64,000 bases of DNA from Bacillota bacterium (GCA_023402845.1 JAEYFP010000016.1:62001-126000); one strand, 5' to 3'. Counted from the stretch's first letter, positions 18,118 through 27,354 are shown. The notes: generated from the letters alone by a model not told the origin. Translations and numbers: made by a program.

Positions 18118-19857
18118 TCATATGCTTTTCACCGTCCATGCCAGACTCTCCTTCTGCAGTGTATAAAGCCGGTGGTATAAGCCCTGCTGCTCCATAAGCT
18201 GATTGTGCATGCCTTCCTCCGTAAGCTTCCCTTCCTTGAGCACAATAATTTTATCGCATTCTACAATGGATCTTAATTTGTGGGCAATAATCAGTACCGT
18301 CTTATTTTGGATAAGCGTCCCGATTGCTTCCTGAATTTTTGTTTCATTCTCCGGATCAATAGAGGCCGTGCTTTCATCCAGAAGAATAATCGGTGCATCT
18401 TTCAAAAATGCACGGGCAATCGACAGCCGCTGACGCTCGCCGCCGGACAGCGTCTTGCCGTTTTCGCCGATTACGGTATCATACCCCTGCTGCAGCCGCT
18501 CGATAAATTCATCGCAGCGGGCCAGCTTTGCGGCGGCAAAAACCTCTTCTCTTGTCGCATTCTCCCTGCCGATCTTAATATTGTTGAAAATAGTGTCATT
18601 GAACAAAACCACATCCTGAAAAACGATAGCAAAATTTTCAAGCAAAGCCTCCGGCGCAATCTCATTGACATTGACTCCCCCGATGGATACGCTTCCGCGC
18701 TGCACATCCCAAAAACGCGCGGCCAGTTTGCACAACGTGCTTTTCCCGCAGCCCGACGGACCTACAAGCGCCGTAATCTCACCTTGTTTGGCAGTAAACG
18801 AAACATCATGAATGACCTCCTCCTGATGATAGCCAAAGCTGACATGGTCAAAGGAAATATCGAATTGAGACAGCGTAACCTTTTCGTTCCCGGTTTGTTC
18901 CGGAGAGTCCAGCAGGTCACTGATTCTTTTTGCGCTGACCAAAGAATAAATCAGTTCACCCAGCATCTCACAGGCTCTTGTCAGCGGTTCATAGATTCTG
19001 GCTGCGATCAGCAGGAAAATCAGGAACGTAAGCATACTGATCCGGCCCGAAATCAATAGCGCAGAGCCGGTAATAATGGTGAATCCCAGCCCGATACGCA
19101 TCACATTATAAGAGACGGAAATTGATAAACCCGCAAGAAGCTCATACAAAACAAGGCCTGGAATGATTCGCTTGATTCTATATGCAAGCCCCTCCTGATA
19201 GTCCTCCATTTTCTGTGAAGTCCGCAGAACCTTCATATTCTCCAGGTATTCCTGCAGCCCATCGCTGATACTTAATTTTTTTTGTTTATTTCTTTTATTC
19301 GCACCTTCCGAAATCGCCTTGGACAGTGACATTGCAATTGCTGCAAGCGGCAGACAAACGGCCAGGCTCAAGGCCAGACGCCATTCATAAATAAATAGGG
19401 CAATCATAATCATCACGCTGGAAAGTAACCCGCTGATCAGTTCCGTTACAGCCGTAGCGAGTGTATTTGTTGTGACCGCAACATCATCCATGATAACCGA
19501 AGTCAAGTCGCTCAAATCCCTCTTTCCAAGTTAAGAAAGGGGCAGCCGCCGTATTTTATCCGCGAGCTCCATGCGCAGGCGCATATCCTCTTTTCCTGAA
19601 GCAGAATACTTTTTTCGGTAGGTGATCTTATAGGTCACGAAAATCACGGTTAGAAGGACAAGCGCCGCTCCCCAATATGTCCAAAGCGGAATAGGACCAC
19701 TGGCATCACCGAAATAGCGGTTCAGCATCTCATTTGTCACAAGCGCCAATAAAACGACCGGCAGCAGGGAAGCCAAATTGAAAAGAGTCATAAAAAAACT
19801 TGCTTTCAAAAAGGAGCGGTTTGCTCCGGAACTTAAACGATAACTATTTCTAAACAT
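18118..19857 (-). pseudogene. ABC exporter half-transporter interrupted by an in-frame TAA
   Basis: A complete ~580-codon exporter gene is present from ATG 19857 (GGAGG upstream, start overlapping the upstream subunit's stop by 8 bp) to 18118, but one ochre codon at 19531-19533 splits it after residue 108 (before it ...RRLPLS, after it LGKRDLSDLTS, same frame). The rest is well preserved: membrane domain, Walker A GPSGCGKST, LSGGERQR, DESTASIDPENE and IAHKLR. A single substitution from TTA, TAT or TAC would explain it. The mutation is recent, a sequencing error, or bypassed by readthrough or by internal initiation. If real, the heterodimer with the 19850-21637 subunit is lost. Confidence 0.85.
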
Positions 19858-21637
19858 ACTGTTTTCCTCCAATCCGCCAGGAAATGCTGCTTTGATATTC
19901 TGCGAACATACGGGCGTAAACACCGCCCGCCTGCAAGAGTTCGGCATGTGTTCCCCGTTCTGTAAGTTTCCCGTGCTCCAGCACGCAAATCTGGTCGGCC
20001 TGGATGACAGTAGACAGCCGGTGCGCGATCATCAAAACAGTTTTTCCCCTGAGCAGCTCATTCAGTGCTTTTTGGATCAAGTGCTCGTTTTCCGCATCGG
20101 CAAACGCCGTCGCCTCGTCCAGCACCACCACGGGCGCGTCCTTCAGAATTGCCCGTGCCAATGCAATACGCTGCATTTCCCCGCCGGAAAGGTAGCTCCC
20201 CTTTGTGCCGATGACCGTATCGGCACCGCCGGGCAGCTTCTCTAGAATATCATCGCATTGTGCCAGATGAAGTGCATGCAGGATATCCTCCCGAGAAGCC
20301 CCGGGCGTATAAAAAGCCACGTTGTCCAAAATAGACATTTTGAAAAGGTTCGTATCCTGAAAAACGATACTGACCTGCTTCATCCATGCACCATAATCCA
20401 TATTCCTGACATTCGCACCGCCGATTTTGACAACGCCGCCCTGCGCGTCCCAAAACCTCGCAATGAGGTTGGCAACCGTACTTTTCCCTCCTCCGGATTC
20501 CCCGACCAGGGCTGTGATCGTTCCCTGCCTTATGGTAAGAGACACATCATCCAATGCCTTTTTTGCGTTTTCCTCATAGGCAAAGGATACATGCTCCAGA
20601 GTGATCTCATAATTTGACGGGGTTTCGGGATGAGAGGACTGAGAAAGCGCTTTTTCACTTAAAATTTTGTCTATGGCATCCAGAGCGGATTTTGCAACCA
20701 TCAAATTAGAAGAACTCTTCATAATTTTGTTTAAAATTGTAACAACGGCCGGAATCAACACGGCAAAGAAAACAAAGCTTAAGATGATACGTTCCGTATC
20801 GGCACCAAAATTGAAAAGAAAGATACCGCCCGGTATTAAAAAGAAAAAAATCCCATTGATGGCAGTATTGTATATGCTGTCGCTGTTTTCCATGGACAGC
20901 GCATATCGAATGACATAATCGCTGTATTCCTGTACAGCATCTTTATAACGCCGGAAGGAAGATGCCGTCTGCCCAAACGCCTTGACAACCGAAATTCCCC
21001 TTACATACTCCGTAGCTGCGCTGCTGATATCTTCCGCCGATTTTTGATATTGCTTTGCCAGACCCTCGCTTGCACCTTTGAGCATGGACGCAAGAACTCC
21101 AAATCCGATTAATATGGGAAGCAGACATATCAGAGACAGCCGCCAGTCATATAAAAACAGAAAGACCAGAAAGGCAATCGGAAGCACCAGTGACTGTACA
21201 AAATCAGGAATTTGATGTGCAATCAGCGTTTCTAAATAATCTGTATTTTTTTCGATGATTTTTCTCTGTTTGCCGCTCGGATTGAAGGAATGGTATCCCA
21301 ACGGAAGTGTCCCTGTATGGTAAATCAGCTTTATTCGAAGCTTCGCCACCGTATGATAAGCCGTGATATGGGAAAATAACAGTGCTGTCCCATACAGCCC
21401 GAACGACAGGGAAATCAAAAAAACAGCCTGCCATCCAAATCCCTCCAATCGCTCTTGATTCAGTCCTGCAAAATCCCCCATCGACTGTACAATCTCTTTT
21501 GCAACCTGATAAACACAAACAAATGCTTTTATATTTACTACAGCCGCAATCGCAGCCATAACGGCGGATAGCGCCATTGTTATTTTGAATCTTCCCATGT
21601 AACTGAATAAGCGGGATAATACGCTCTCTTCTTTCAT
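19850..21637 (-). CDS. ABC exporter half-transporter, first subunit of the leftward module
   Basis: A 595-residue fused six-helix permease and ATPase. Walker A is GESGGGKST, the signature LSGGEMQR, Walker B and catalytic Glu VVLDEATAFADAENE and the H-loop IAHRLS. It is the first exporter gene behind the TetR gene at 21724 and overlaps the start of the interrupted partner subunit. Its sequence is similar to subunit 1 of the rightward module, so the two modules probably arose by duplication or parallel acquisition. Substrate unknown; a small hydrophobic compound or metallophore is likely for this family. Confidence 0.92.
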   Translation of the reverse strand: MKEESVLSRLFSYMGRFKITMALSAVMAAIAAVVNIKAFVCVYQVAKEIVQSMGDFAGLNQERLEGFGWQAVFLISLSFGLYGTALLFSHITAYHTVAKLRIKLIYHTGTLPLGYHSFNPSGKQRKIIEKNTDYLETLIAHQIPDFVQSLVLPIAFLVFLFLYDWRLSLICLLPILIGFGVLASMLKGASEGLAKQYQKSAEDISSAATEYVRGISVVKAFGQTASSFRRYKDAVQEYSDYVIRYALSMENSDSIYNTAINGIFFFLIPGGIFLFNFGADTERIILSFVFFAVLIPAVVTILNKIMKSSSNLMVAKSALDAIDKILSEKALSQSSHPETPSNYEITLEHVSFAYEENAKKALDDVSLTIRQGTITALVGESGGGKSTVANLIARFWDAQGGVVKIGGANVRNMDYGAWMKQVSIVFQDTNLFKMSILDNVAFYTPGASREDILHALHLAQCDDILEKLPGGADTVIGTKGSYLSGGEMQRIALARAILKDAPVVVLDEATAFADAENEHLIQKALNELLRGKTVLMIAHRLSTVIQADQICVLEHGKLTERGTHAELLQAGGVYARMFAEYQSSISWRIGGKQYV

Positions 21638-21723
21638 TACAACCTATCTCCTCCTGATTTTTTATGTAAGTTAGTTTTGGCTAACCTATGCTTTAAAAAT
21701 AAATGCCATTTCAGGCATTTATT

Positions 21724-22347
21724 TTAGTGAAGTATATCCGACCATCCGACATTAAAGAAATATTGAAGCTGTTGTGCATAAATCCGTGCATCCTCACGGC
21801 TCCTATTGTGAATAACCGGCTCAAACAGTCCGTTTAAGTGTGATGTGATCAGAATATGAATGATTTCAGGCGTCAATTCTTCTCCCAGAATAACTGCCTG
21901 ACGGTTCGTTTCCTTTATAAACCGCATCGTGGATTCCACAAGAATATCCACCAGCTCGTTCATATAGTTCTCATAGGAAGAACCCTTTGAACACTCGATC
22001 AGCAGCTTAAATACATCAAAATGTTCATAAACGAAATCAATAAAATCCACATAGCCATTTGTCTTTGATTTCAGAGCAAATGCGGCATGATTCTTCTCTT
22101 CATCCGCCAAATCATGAAAATCCTCATTAACGTCTTTGAGTAATTCCTTAAATTTATCTGCCGCAGGCGAAACCAAGGCGCAAAATAATTCATCCTTTCC
22201 CGCATACCTTTTATATAACGCGCCCGAGGTGACTCCCGCGTTTTTGCAGATTACATTTGTTGAGGCTTTTTCATAACCGCATGATAAGAACTCTTTTTTT
22301 GCGGATTCCAAAATGCGCGGGTCGATGCTGATATCCGGCTTTGACAT
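21724..22347 (-). CDS. TetR/AcrR family transcriptional regulator
   Basis: A 207-residue TetR repressor. The DNA-binding motif NVICKNAGVTSGALYKRY (about residues 31-48) is followed by a helical ligand-binding domain. The ABC exporter genes begin 87 bp downstream on the same strand. A consensus promoter and nested palindromes lie immediately upstream (22362-22424), overlapping the -10 box, which is strong evidence of self-repression. It is paralogous to the regulator at 12741-13352 in the mirror-image module. Confidence 0.92.
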   Translation of the reverse strand: MSKPDISIDPRILESAKKEFLSCGYEKASTNVICKNAGVTSGALYKRYAGKDELFCALVSPAADKFKELLKDVNEDFHDLADEEKNHAAFALKSKTNGYVDFIDFVYEHFDVFKLLIECSKGSSYENYMNELVDILVESTMRFIKETNRQAVILGEELTPEIIHILITSHLNGLFEPVIHNRSREDARIYAQQLQYFFNVGWSDILH

Positions 22348-22361
22348 GAAGGTTCTCCTTT

Positions 22362-22424
22362 TACTGATATTACTACTATCGATAGTTATACTATCAGTAT
22401 AAGAGGATCTGTTTGATTTGTCAA
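22362..22424 (-). promoter_or_regulatory. Consensus promoter with nested operator palindromes
   Basis: On the minus strand TTGACA (22419-22424) and TATACT (22396-22401) are spaced by exactly 17 bp. Overlapping the -10 and start region are an outer inverted repeat TACTGATA/TATCAGTA (22362-22369 and 22392-22399) and an inner perfect 12-bp palindrome ACTATCGATAGT (22375-22386). This is a textbook layout for TetR autoregulation. Confidence 0.8.
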
Positions 22425-22451
22425 CATATTTATAAAAATGAGGTTCATCTC

Positions 22452-23168
22452 CTATTCCAGTAATCGCTTTAATATCTGCTCTCTGTTATTAATGAACATT
22501 TCGGTAATCTGATAGCTGTCTGTCTCCTCATATGCACAGGGATGAATGCCTTCGGCATCAAACGACAGAATTTCAGCCCCCGGCATTCCCAAAAGAATCG
22601 GCGAATGAGTAACGATTATAAACTGTGACTCTTCGCGCACACATCTGTCTATTTCCATTAACAGTGTCAGCTGCCTTTGGGGAGAAAGCGCCGCTTCCGG
22701 CTCGTCCAACAGATAAATTCCATTTTGCTTAAAGTGCTTCTGTGCAATCGCAAGAAAGCTTTCACCATGAGATTTTTTATGCAGCTCTTCAGATGGTGCC
22801 GGAGAATATCCGGCATATTCCTCTTCCTGCGTGGCAACATTGTAAAAACTTTCGGCACGCAGAAAATATCCCCAGCCGGCCTTTCTAAACCCCTTTGTAA
22901 TTCGTGCCGCATCACATAATTCAGAATGAGAATCATAGGTCGAAAAACTATAATTCTTCGTTCCGCCTTCGGGATTAAACCCCGCTGCAACCGCTATTGC
23001 TTCCAGCACAGTGGATTTCCCACTGCCATTTTCACCGACAAAGAATGTAACAGGCCTATGAAATTCTAAATACGATAAGTTTTTCAATGCTTCAATTTTT
23101 CTTAGATAACTATTTCTGTCTATTTTATTCCAGTCAATGGAAACACCTTGTATCAGCTGATAATTCAT
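22452..23168 (-). CDS. AAA/ABC-type ATPase (predicted ATP-binding protein)
   Basis: A 238-residue soluble ATPase of the RecF/SMC-like ABC class (COG3910-type). Walker A is GENGSGKST (45-53), Walker B with catalytic Glu is IYLLDEPEAALSPQ and the switch His occurs in IIVTHSPILLG. There is no membrane domain, transporter partner or nuclease partner beside it, so unlike OLD or retron ATPases it stands alone. AAGGGG precedes the ATG. Function unknown; the compact length is normal for this stand-alone group. Confidence 0.8.
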   Translation of the reverse strand: MNYQLIQGVSIDWNKIDRNSYLRKIEALKNLSYLEFHRPVTFFVGENGSGKSTVLEAIAVAAGFNPEGGTKNYSFSTYDSHSELCDAARITKGFRKAGWGYFLRAESFYNVATQEEEYAGYSPAPSEELHKKSHGESFLAIAQKHFKQNGIYLLDEPEAALSPQRQLTLLMEIDRCVREESQFIIVTHSPILLGMPGAEILSFDAEGIHPCAYEETDSYQITEMFINNREQILKRLLE

Positions 23169-23216
23169 AGAATCTTTTCCCCTTGCAATTGCATAACGCC
23201 GTAAATGCTACCAAAA

Positions 23217-24275
23217 CTATTTAATTCCAAACAATACTCTCACATAAGGTATTCTTTTGATCAGTTCATAAATACCGAGCGTCAATAAAAAGCTTACTGC
23301 TAAAATACTTACTGCTTGAATCAATATCCCATCCACATATAATAATACATAATAACCCACTGCTACCAAAATAGATTGATGTAAGATATATAGCGGAAAT
23401 GATGCTTTCTTAAAATAAACCAACAGCTTCGTCCTTTTATTGAAATGCTTTTTAGCAAATGGTATCAATGAGCAAATGCCAAGCCAACCTATAAAATTAA
23501 CAGCAATATCGCCATAATATGAAAAATAATAATAGAAAACAAATAGCATTATTAGGCAAAAACAAAATAACCCAAACAAAATATTTCTGTATTTCTCAAG
23601 TTCATCTAAAATAGTTTCGTTACTTAATATATAATATCCTAATAAATATAAAACCATATTTTTACCAAGGCTAAATCCACCAAAATTGCCTATATAATAT
23701 GCCATCCATACACAGATAAACAATCCAACAATTATATAAATATTCATTTTAACGGCCCATCGGGCGATTTTATCATAAGGGACCATTTTAAATAACAATA
23801 GGCTTACCAATGATATAATAAACAAAAACAATAGAAACCATAATTGTCCCGGAGTAAAACAACCATCATACCCGCTTAAATCTGTGAAATGACTAAAAAA
23901 ATATAAGATATTTTCCTGTAGTGTACCGCTGTAATTGTAAAAATATTTTCTGGCAAATAATGTTTGAAATGGGACAAGTAATATGATACCACTTAGGAAT
24001 GGAACAAATAATTTAATAACTCTCTCTAATATAAACTCTTTTTCCGTTCTTTTTTCTAACGAATATCTTGCACACATCCCTGCAATAGCAAACAGGAGCG
24101 GCATAAACCATGGATTAATCAGAATAATTAAACTACTTAACAGTTTGTTTTCTCCACTCCAAACATAAAATTTTTGACCATAATCATTCCAAATCATAAA
24201 TGTATGAACCGGAAATAATAACAAGATGGATATGATTCGTAAATAATCTAAATAATAACTTCTTTCTTTATTCAT
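23217..24275 (-). CDS. Acyltransferase 3 family membrane protein
   Basis: A 352-residue integral membrane protein with about ten helices. The start MNKERSYYLDYLRIISILLL carries the family's typical D-x-L-R motif in the first helix, and a conserved FPVH His follows in the same helix; the family (PF01757) transfers acyl groups to sugars or lipids on the outer face. The start at 24275 follows GAGGAAG; upstream extension to 24380 would overlap the next gene. Codon and base composition are AT-richer than the neighbours, suggesting separate acquisition. Substrate unknown. Confidence 0.85.
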   Translation of the reverse strand: MNKERSYYLDYLRIISILLLFPVHTFMIWNDYGQKFYVWSGENKLLSSLIILINPWFMPLLFAIAGMCARYSLEKRTEKEFILERVIKLFVPFLSGIILLVPFQTLFARKYFYNYSGTLQENILYFFSHFTDLSGYDGCFTPGQLWFLLFLFIISLVSLLLFKMVPYDKIARWAVKMNIYIIVGLFICVWMAYYIGNFGGFSLGKNMVLYLLGYYILSNETILDELEKYRNILFGLFCFCLIMLFVFYYYFSYYGDIAVNFIGWLGICSLIPFAKKHFNKRTKLLVYFKKASFPLYILHQSILVAVGYYVLLYVDGILIQAVSILAVSFLLTLGIYELIKRIPYVRVLFGIK

Positions 24276-24340
24276 CTCTTCCTCGCAGTTTATAAACAAT
24301 TTTCGCTTCAGCTTCCAAGTTGTCCCTGCTTCTTTGTCAT

Positions 24341-25825
24341 TCAGGTGTCCCTCTGAAAAACGGTATTTGTATCCTTGCACAAGAACTGAACCGCCTTCCG
24401 GCCGGTCTGTACAGCCACAGGCAGCCCTCCGGGCGGCATCAGGCGCTGACCCGCAAAGTAAAGATGCCCGATCCCCTCCGGCTTTGACGGATAGCCTCGC
24501 ATGCCCTTCCCTTTACCCATGGTCGTCATCCAAGAACCCTTATAGGAATGCAGATACCGTTCGTAGGTTAAGGGCGTCGCAACATCCCACACCGCTATTT
24601 TTCCTGCAATCCCGGGAATTTTATCCGATAATAGTTTCACATAGGCATCAGCCAGCTTTTGCTTCTCACTCTCATATGTTCCATTCTCACGACACTTCTT
24701 CCAAAAATCATAGCTGTCTCCCCCGATTGCTGTGGTTACAGCGGTACAGCCTTCCGGAGCATAGCCCTTGAAGGATGCATAGTTATTAAAACCGATTACC
24801 GATTCAGGAACTCCTGCACATACTAAGGGTTTCTCCAAGGTAAAGAGCATACTCTCCGGCTGCTCCGATAAATCAGCTTCAATTCCAAGAGAAATAAAGG
24901 TATTCAGCATAGGGATTGTATTTTCTCGCATTTCCACAGTCCATTTTTCGCATAGCGGCGTGTCAAACAAGGAATCTATCGCGCAAAGCGTGTCCTGCGT
25001 CACAATCACCGCATCCGCCGCTATGCGCTCTCCGTCAACGATAATGCCGCAGGCAGCACTATTTTCAACGACAACCTTGCCGACAAGCTTTTTGTACTGT
25101 ATACAGCCTCCCAGCTCCTCGAAATATTTGGCCATACGGCTTGCCATACCCAGTGAGCCCCCTTCCGGATAACCTCCGTCCCCGAACACAAGTGTCGAAA
25201 GAGTAAACAGCAGTCCGACGGCAGAAGTTTCAGGGCCTACTATATTTTGCAGCAGCAGCTTAAGCAGCGGGCTTTTGAATCGCTCCGAATAGTCCTTTGA
25301 AGTCAGTTTTGAATAGAATGCCATGCGAGGCATGGCGGGAATCATTTTAAGATAGACCGACACCGGCACCGATTTCTTGTTTTTAACGGTTACACCTTTG
25401 ATATCCGTCATAGTCATACAAATTTTCCCGAACTTCTCCAGATCACGGAATAAAGACAGTATTTCATCCTTGTCCTCCCCGGATAACTCTAAAAAATGCC
25501 GCTTCAGCTTTTCCACATCGCGATAGAGATAAGCTCTCTGGCCCTTGTGCTCAAATATGTAAAAAGGATCGCGATTTAATATTTTTACACTGTCATCCAG
25601 CGCCCCTACTTCCCGCCACAGCTGATTCAGCGGTACGGTCGGCGACGAACCTGTAAGCCAGTGCATCCCGCCCTCAAAAAGATAACCTTTCCTTTTCCAA
25701 CTGGTGGAGGCACCGCCCGGAATCGTATGACTTTCATAAATCGTGACATCAAATCCGCTTTGGCGGGCGTAAATCCCCGCTGTCAAACCCGCAATTCCTG
25801 CCCCAATAATTATTACCTTCTTCAA
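24341..25825 (-). CDS. Phytoene-desaturase-like FAD-dependent oxidoreductase
   Basis: A 494-residue flavoprotein of the CrtI/NAD(P)-FAD oxidoreductase group. The N-terminal dinucleotide fold is VIIIGAGIAGLTAGIYARQS with the acidic end of beta-2 (IYES), and the C-terminus has the second FAD-contacting segment GHLYFAGQRLMPPGGLPVA. The start is TTG at 25825: AAGGAGGAG lies at the right distance and the frame begins at the conserved KKVIIIGAG. It starts two bases after the TetR stop, so regulator and enzyme form one unit. No carotenoid-synthesis genes are nearby, so a carotenoid role is not supported. Confidence 0.88.
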   Translation of the reverse strand: MKKVIIIGAGIAGLTAGIYARQSGFDVTIYESHTIPGGASTSWKRKGYLFEGGMHWLTGSSPTVPLNQLWREVGALDDSVKILNRDPFYIFEHKGQRAYLYRDVEKLKRHFLELSGEDKDEILSLFRDLEKFGKICMTMTDIKGVTVKNKKSVPVSVYLKMIPAMPRMAFYSKLTSKDYSERFKSPLLKLLLQNIVGPETSAVGLLFTLSTLVFGDGGYPEGGSLGMASRMAKYFEELGGCIQYKKLVGKVVVENSAACGIIVDGERIAADAVIVTQDTLCAIDSLFDTPLCEKWTVEMRENTIPMLNTFISLGIEADLSEQPESMLFTLEKPLVCAGVPESVIGFNNYASFKGYAPEGCTAVTTAIGGDSYDFWKKCRENGTYESEKQKLADAYVKLLSDKIPGIAGKIAVWDVATPLTYERYLHSYKGSWMTTMGKGKGMRGYPSKPEGIGHLYFAGQRLMPPGGLPVAVQTGRKAVQFLCKDTNTVFQRDT

Positions 25826-25827
25826 TC

Positions 25828-26403
25828 CTATCTCCTCCTTATCATATCAACAATCCACTCACCATCCGGCAGTGGGTAAACAGGATTCAGGGCATATTGC
25901 TCCGCAATTCCCTGAATGGCGCACCAATAAGCAATGCCAAGTGCCATAGGATCACCCTCTCTGATCGTTCCGTCGGCTTGGCCCTGCTTGATCAGATGTG
26001 AGGTCGGCGTATAAATATCAAAATCCTTGAGAAGCTCCCTTACCTTTCCCGGCACGGCATCATTATAATGTGCCTGACTCATTAGAACAAACATTTTTGC
26101 GACAAACGGCTCGCTTTGTATATATTGAATAATCTGTTTTGCCACCAGCTCAAAAAAAGCAAGCGGTTCCCTGTCCGCCTGCGCCATTGTTCCCATCGGA
26201 CCCGAAATACCGTATTTAATCAGTTCTTCATAAAGTGTTTCCTTGGAGTCAAAATAGTGAAACAGCAGTCCCACACTCATCCCGACTGCATCGGCAATAT
26301 CCTTGATCTTTGTCGCCGCATAACCCTTGCAGATAAACAGGTCAAGGCTGGTTTGAAGAATTTCTTTTCTGCGCTTTTCTTTCTGTTCGTCACGAATACC
26401 CAT
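25828..26403 (-). CDS. TetR/AcrR family transcriptional regulator
   Basis: A 191-residue regulator with the TetR helix-turn-helix IKDIADAVGMSVGLLFHYF (residues ~32-50) and a helical sensor domain. GAGG lies eight bases before the ATG. It is the first gene of a two-gene operon with the FAD oxidoreductase. Upstream are a consensus promoter and three 9-bp boxes at exactly 15-bp spacing (26417-26455), which are probably its own operators. Confidence 0.9.
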   Translation of the reverse strand: MGIRDEQKEKRRKEILQTSLDLFICKGYAATKIKDIADAVGMSVGLLFHYFDSKETLYEELIKYGISGPMGTMAQADREPLAFFELVAKQIIQYIQSEPFVAKMFVLMSQAHYNDAVPGKVRELLKDFDIYTPTSHLIKQGQADGTIREGDPMALGIAYWCAIQGIAEQYALNPVYPLPDGEWIVDMIRRR

Positions 26404-26416
26404 TTTTGAACCTCAA

Positions 26417-26496
26417 TTCATTGAACCATTATTTGTTGAACTATTATTCATTGAATATATAATCAACACTATATCTAAGTATCCTGACTTTGTCAA
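26417..26496 (-). promoter_or_regulatory. Promoter plus triple 15-bp-period operator
   Basis: Three boxes TTCATTGAA, TTTGTTGAA and TTCATTGAA start at 26417, 26432 and 26447, precisely 15 bp apart, each partly palindromic. A minus-strand promoter TTGACA (26491-26496)-17-TATAGT (26468-26473) lies just upstream of the array. The array is placed to bind the TetR protein encoded at 25828. Confidence 0.7.
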
Positions 26497-26577
26497 GATC
26501 ATTCTTGCATCTTACTATTTTCCTGTTTGTTTTGAATATGATTATGCACATTAAAACACAGCACATCACAATATTGC

Positions 26578-26736
26578 TTGAAAATGAAATCCGTCTTAGC
26601 TATAATAGAATAAAGCATTTGCCTTGGCAAACTATACACGCGAGTGCGTATTCTGCACGGAGTGCTTTTATTTCATAGGAAACCAAGACCTTACTGCTGC
26701 AACGTAATACGCTCCTATGAAATAAAAAAAGGAGGG
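26578..26736 (+). ncRNA. Structured leader upstream of the CD3324-like gene
   Basis: A strong promoter TTGAAA (26578-26583)-17-TATAAT (26601-26606) starts a leader containing a 6-2-6 palindrome TTTGCC/GGCAAA (26618-26631), short GTGC/GCAC stems, and a perfect 15-bp inverted repeat (26666-26680 with 26713-26727, arm TTTTATTTCATAGGA) that ends just before a GGAGG (26731-26735). No U-tract follows, so it looks like translational or mRNA-stability control rather than a terminator. It matches no riboswitch class I know. Confidence 0.5.
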
Positions 26737-26841
26737 ATGATCCATCAGGAAAAGCAGGAAATATTGTGCATAGCAAGGGCTATTGCATATCACTTAAACA
26801 GCATATCAATAGCTTTTGCTACCCTAAAGAATAATTTTTAG
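26737..26841 (+). CDS. Possible 34-codon leader ORF
   Basis: A short frame MIHQEKQEILCIARAIAYHL... ends at TAG 26839-26841, overlapping the AGGAGG of the next gene. The upstream GGAGG (26731-26735) is only one base from this ATG, too close for normal initiation, so translation is uncertain. The arrangement would suit a coupled leader peptide. Confidence 0.3.
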   Translation: MIHQEKQEILCIARAIAYHLNSISIAFATLKNNF

Positions 26842-26850
26842 GAGGACACA

Positions 26851-27114
26851 ATGAGCTATGTTCACGCTTTGGAAATTCTGCCCGAGGGATTGATCGAAGA
26901 AATCCAAAAATATGTTGACGGGCAAGTTCTATACATTCCAAAAATAAAATCTAAAATAAGTAAATGGGGAGAAAAGACAGATACGAAAGCATATTTCAAA
27001 GAAAGAAATTTTGAAATATACAATAGCTACAAAAATGGCACGACCATTTTTGAACTGTCCGAAAAATACTTTTTAACCCCCAAAAGTATTCAGCGAATTA
27101 TACGTAGTATGTAA
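26851..27114 (+). CDS. CD3324-family (Mor-like) small DNA-binding protein
   Basis: An 87-residue protein matching my memory of the CD3324 family: MSYVHALEILPEGLIEEIQK, a QYVDGxxxYIP-like segment (here KYVDGQVLYIPK), WGEKTDTK, then a C-terminal helix-turn-helix FELSEKYFLTPKSIQRIIR resembling Mor-type activators. AGGAGG precedes the ATG, and a clear terminator follows at 27125. The family is frequent in Clostridia and mobile elements; its target is unknown. The unusual structured leader upstream suggests post-transcriptional control. Confidence 0.75.
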   Translation: MSYVHALEILPEGLIEEIQKYVDGQVLYIPKIKSKISKWGEKTDTKAYFKERNFEIYNSYKNGTTIFELSEKYFLTPKSIQRIIRSM

Positions 27115-27124
27115 ATTTTATGAG

Positions 27125-27162
27125 TAGATGTGCCGCTTTACAAAGTGGCACATCTATTTTTT
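27125..27162 (+). terminator. Rho-independent terminator
   Basis: A stem of about 13-15 bp (TAGATGTGCCGCTTT pairing with the segment ending GGCACATCTA, one G-U pair) is followed by TTTTTT (27157-27162). It ends the CD3324-like transcript. Confidence 0.85.
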
Positions 27163-27174
27163 ATTTAGCAGGGA

Positions 27175-27290
27175 AGACCTTGTCACATTGCAACAGTAAA
27201 GTTTTGGGTTCCTATGGAAAAAGCTATGCTGTCGGAGCATAAGTCCGTAAGAGTGGGCGACGCATACTTTTTTCCCAATGATGTGTGTTC
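27175..27290 (+). other. Second structured intergenic region
   Basis: Between the terminator and the GNAT gene lies a segment with TATGCT/AGCATA (27225-27242), a second GCATA near 27262 that could pair with the same TATGC, a TTTTTT run at 27266-27271, and TTGGG/CCCAA flanking the whole. Mutually exclusive pairings ending in a U-run resemble an attenuator. It shares a CCTATG(G/A)AA motif with the 26.6-kb leader. Confidence 0.35.
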
Positions 27291-27354
27291 CCCTTTCTCA
27301 AATCCAAAATGGTAACATGGAATTATAAAGATAACAAGGAAAGGAAAATATCAA

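Noticed and set aside
24341..25825. Carotenoid biosynthesis gene
   Set aside because: The protein is CrtI-like, but no CrtB/CrtE genes are nearby and the family is broad.
26490..26678. 62-codon ORF in the leader region
   Set aside because: It runs across the promoter and palindromes of the CD3324-like leader, with no ribosome-binding site.
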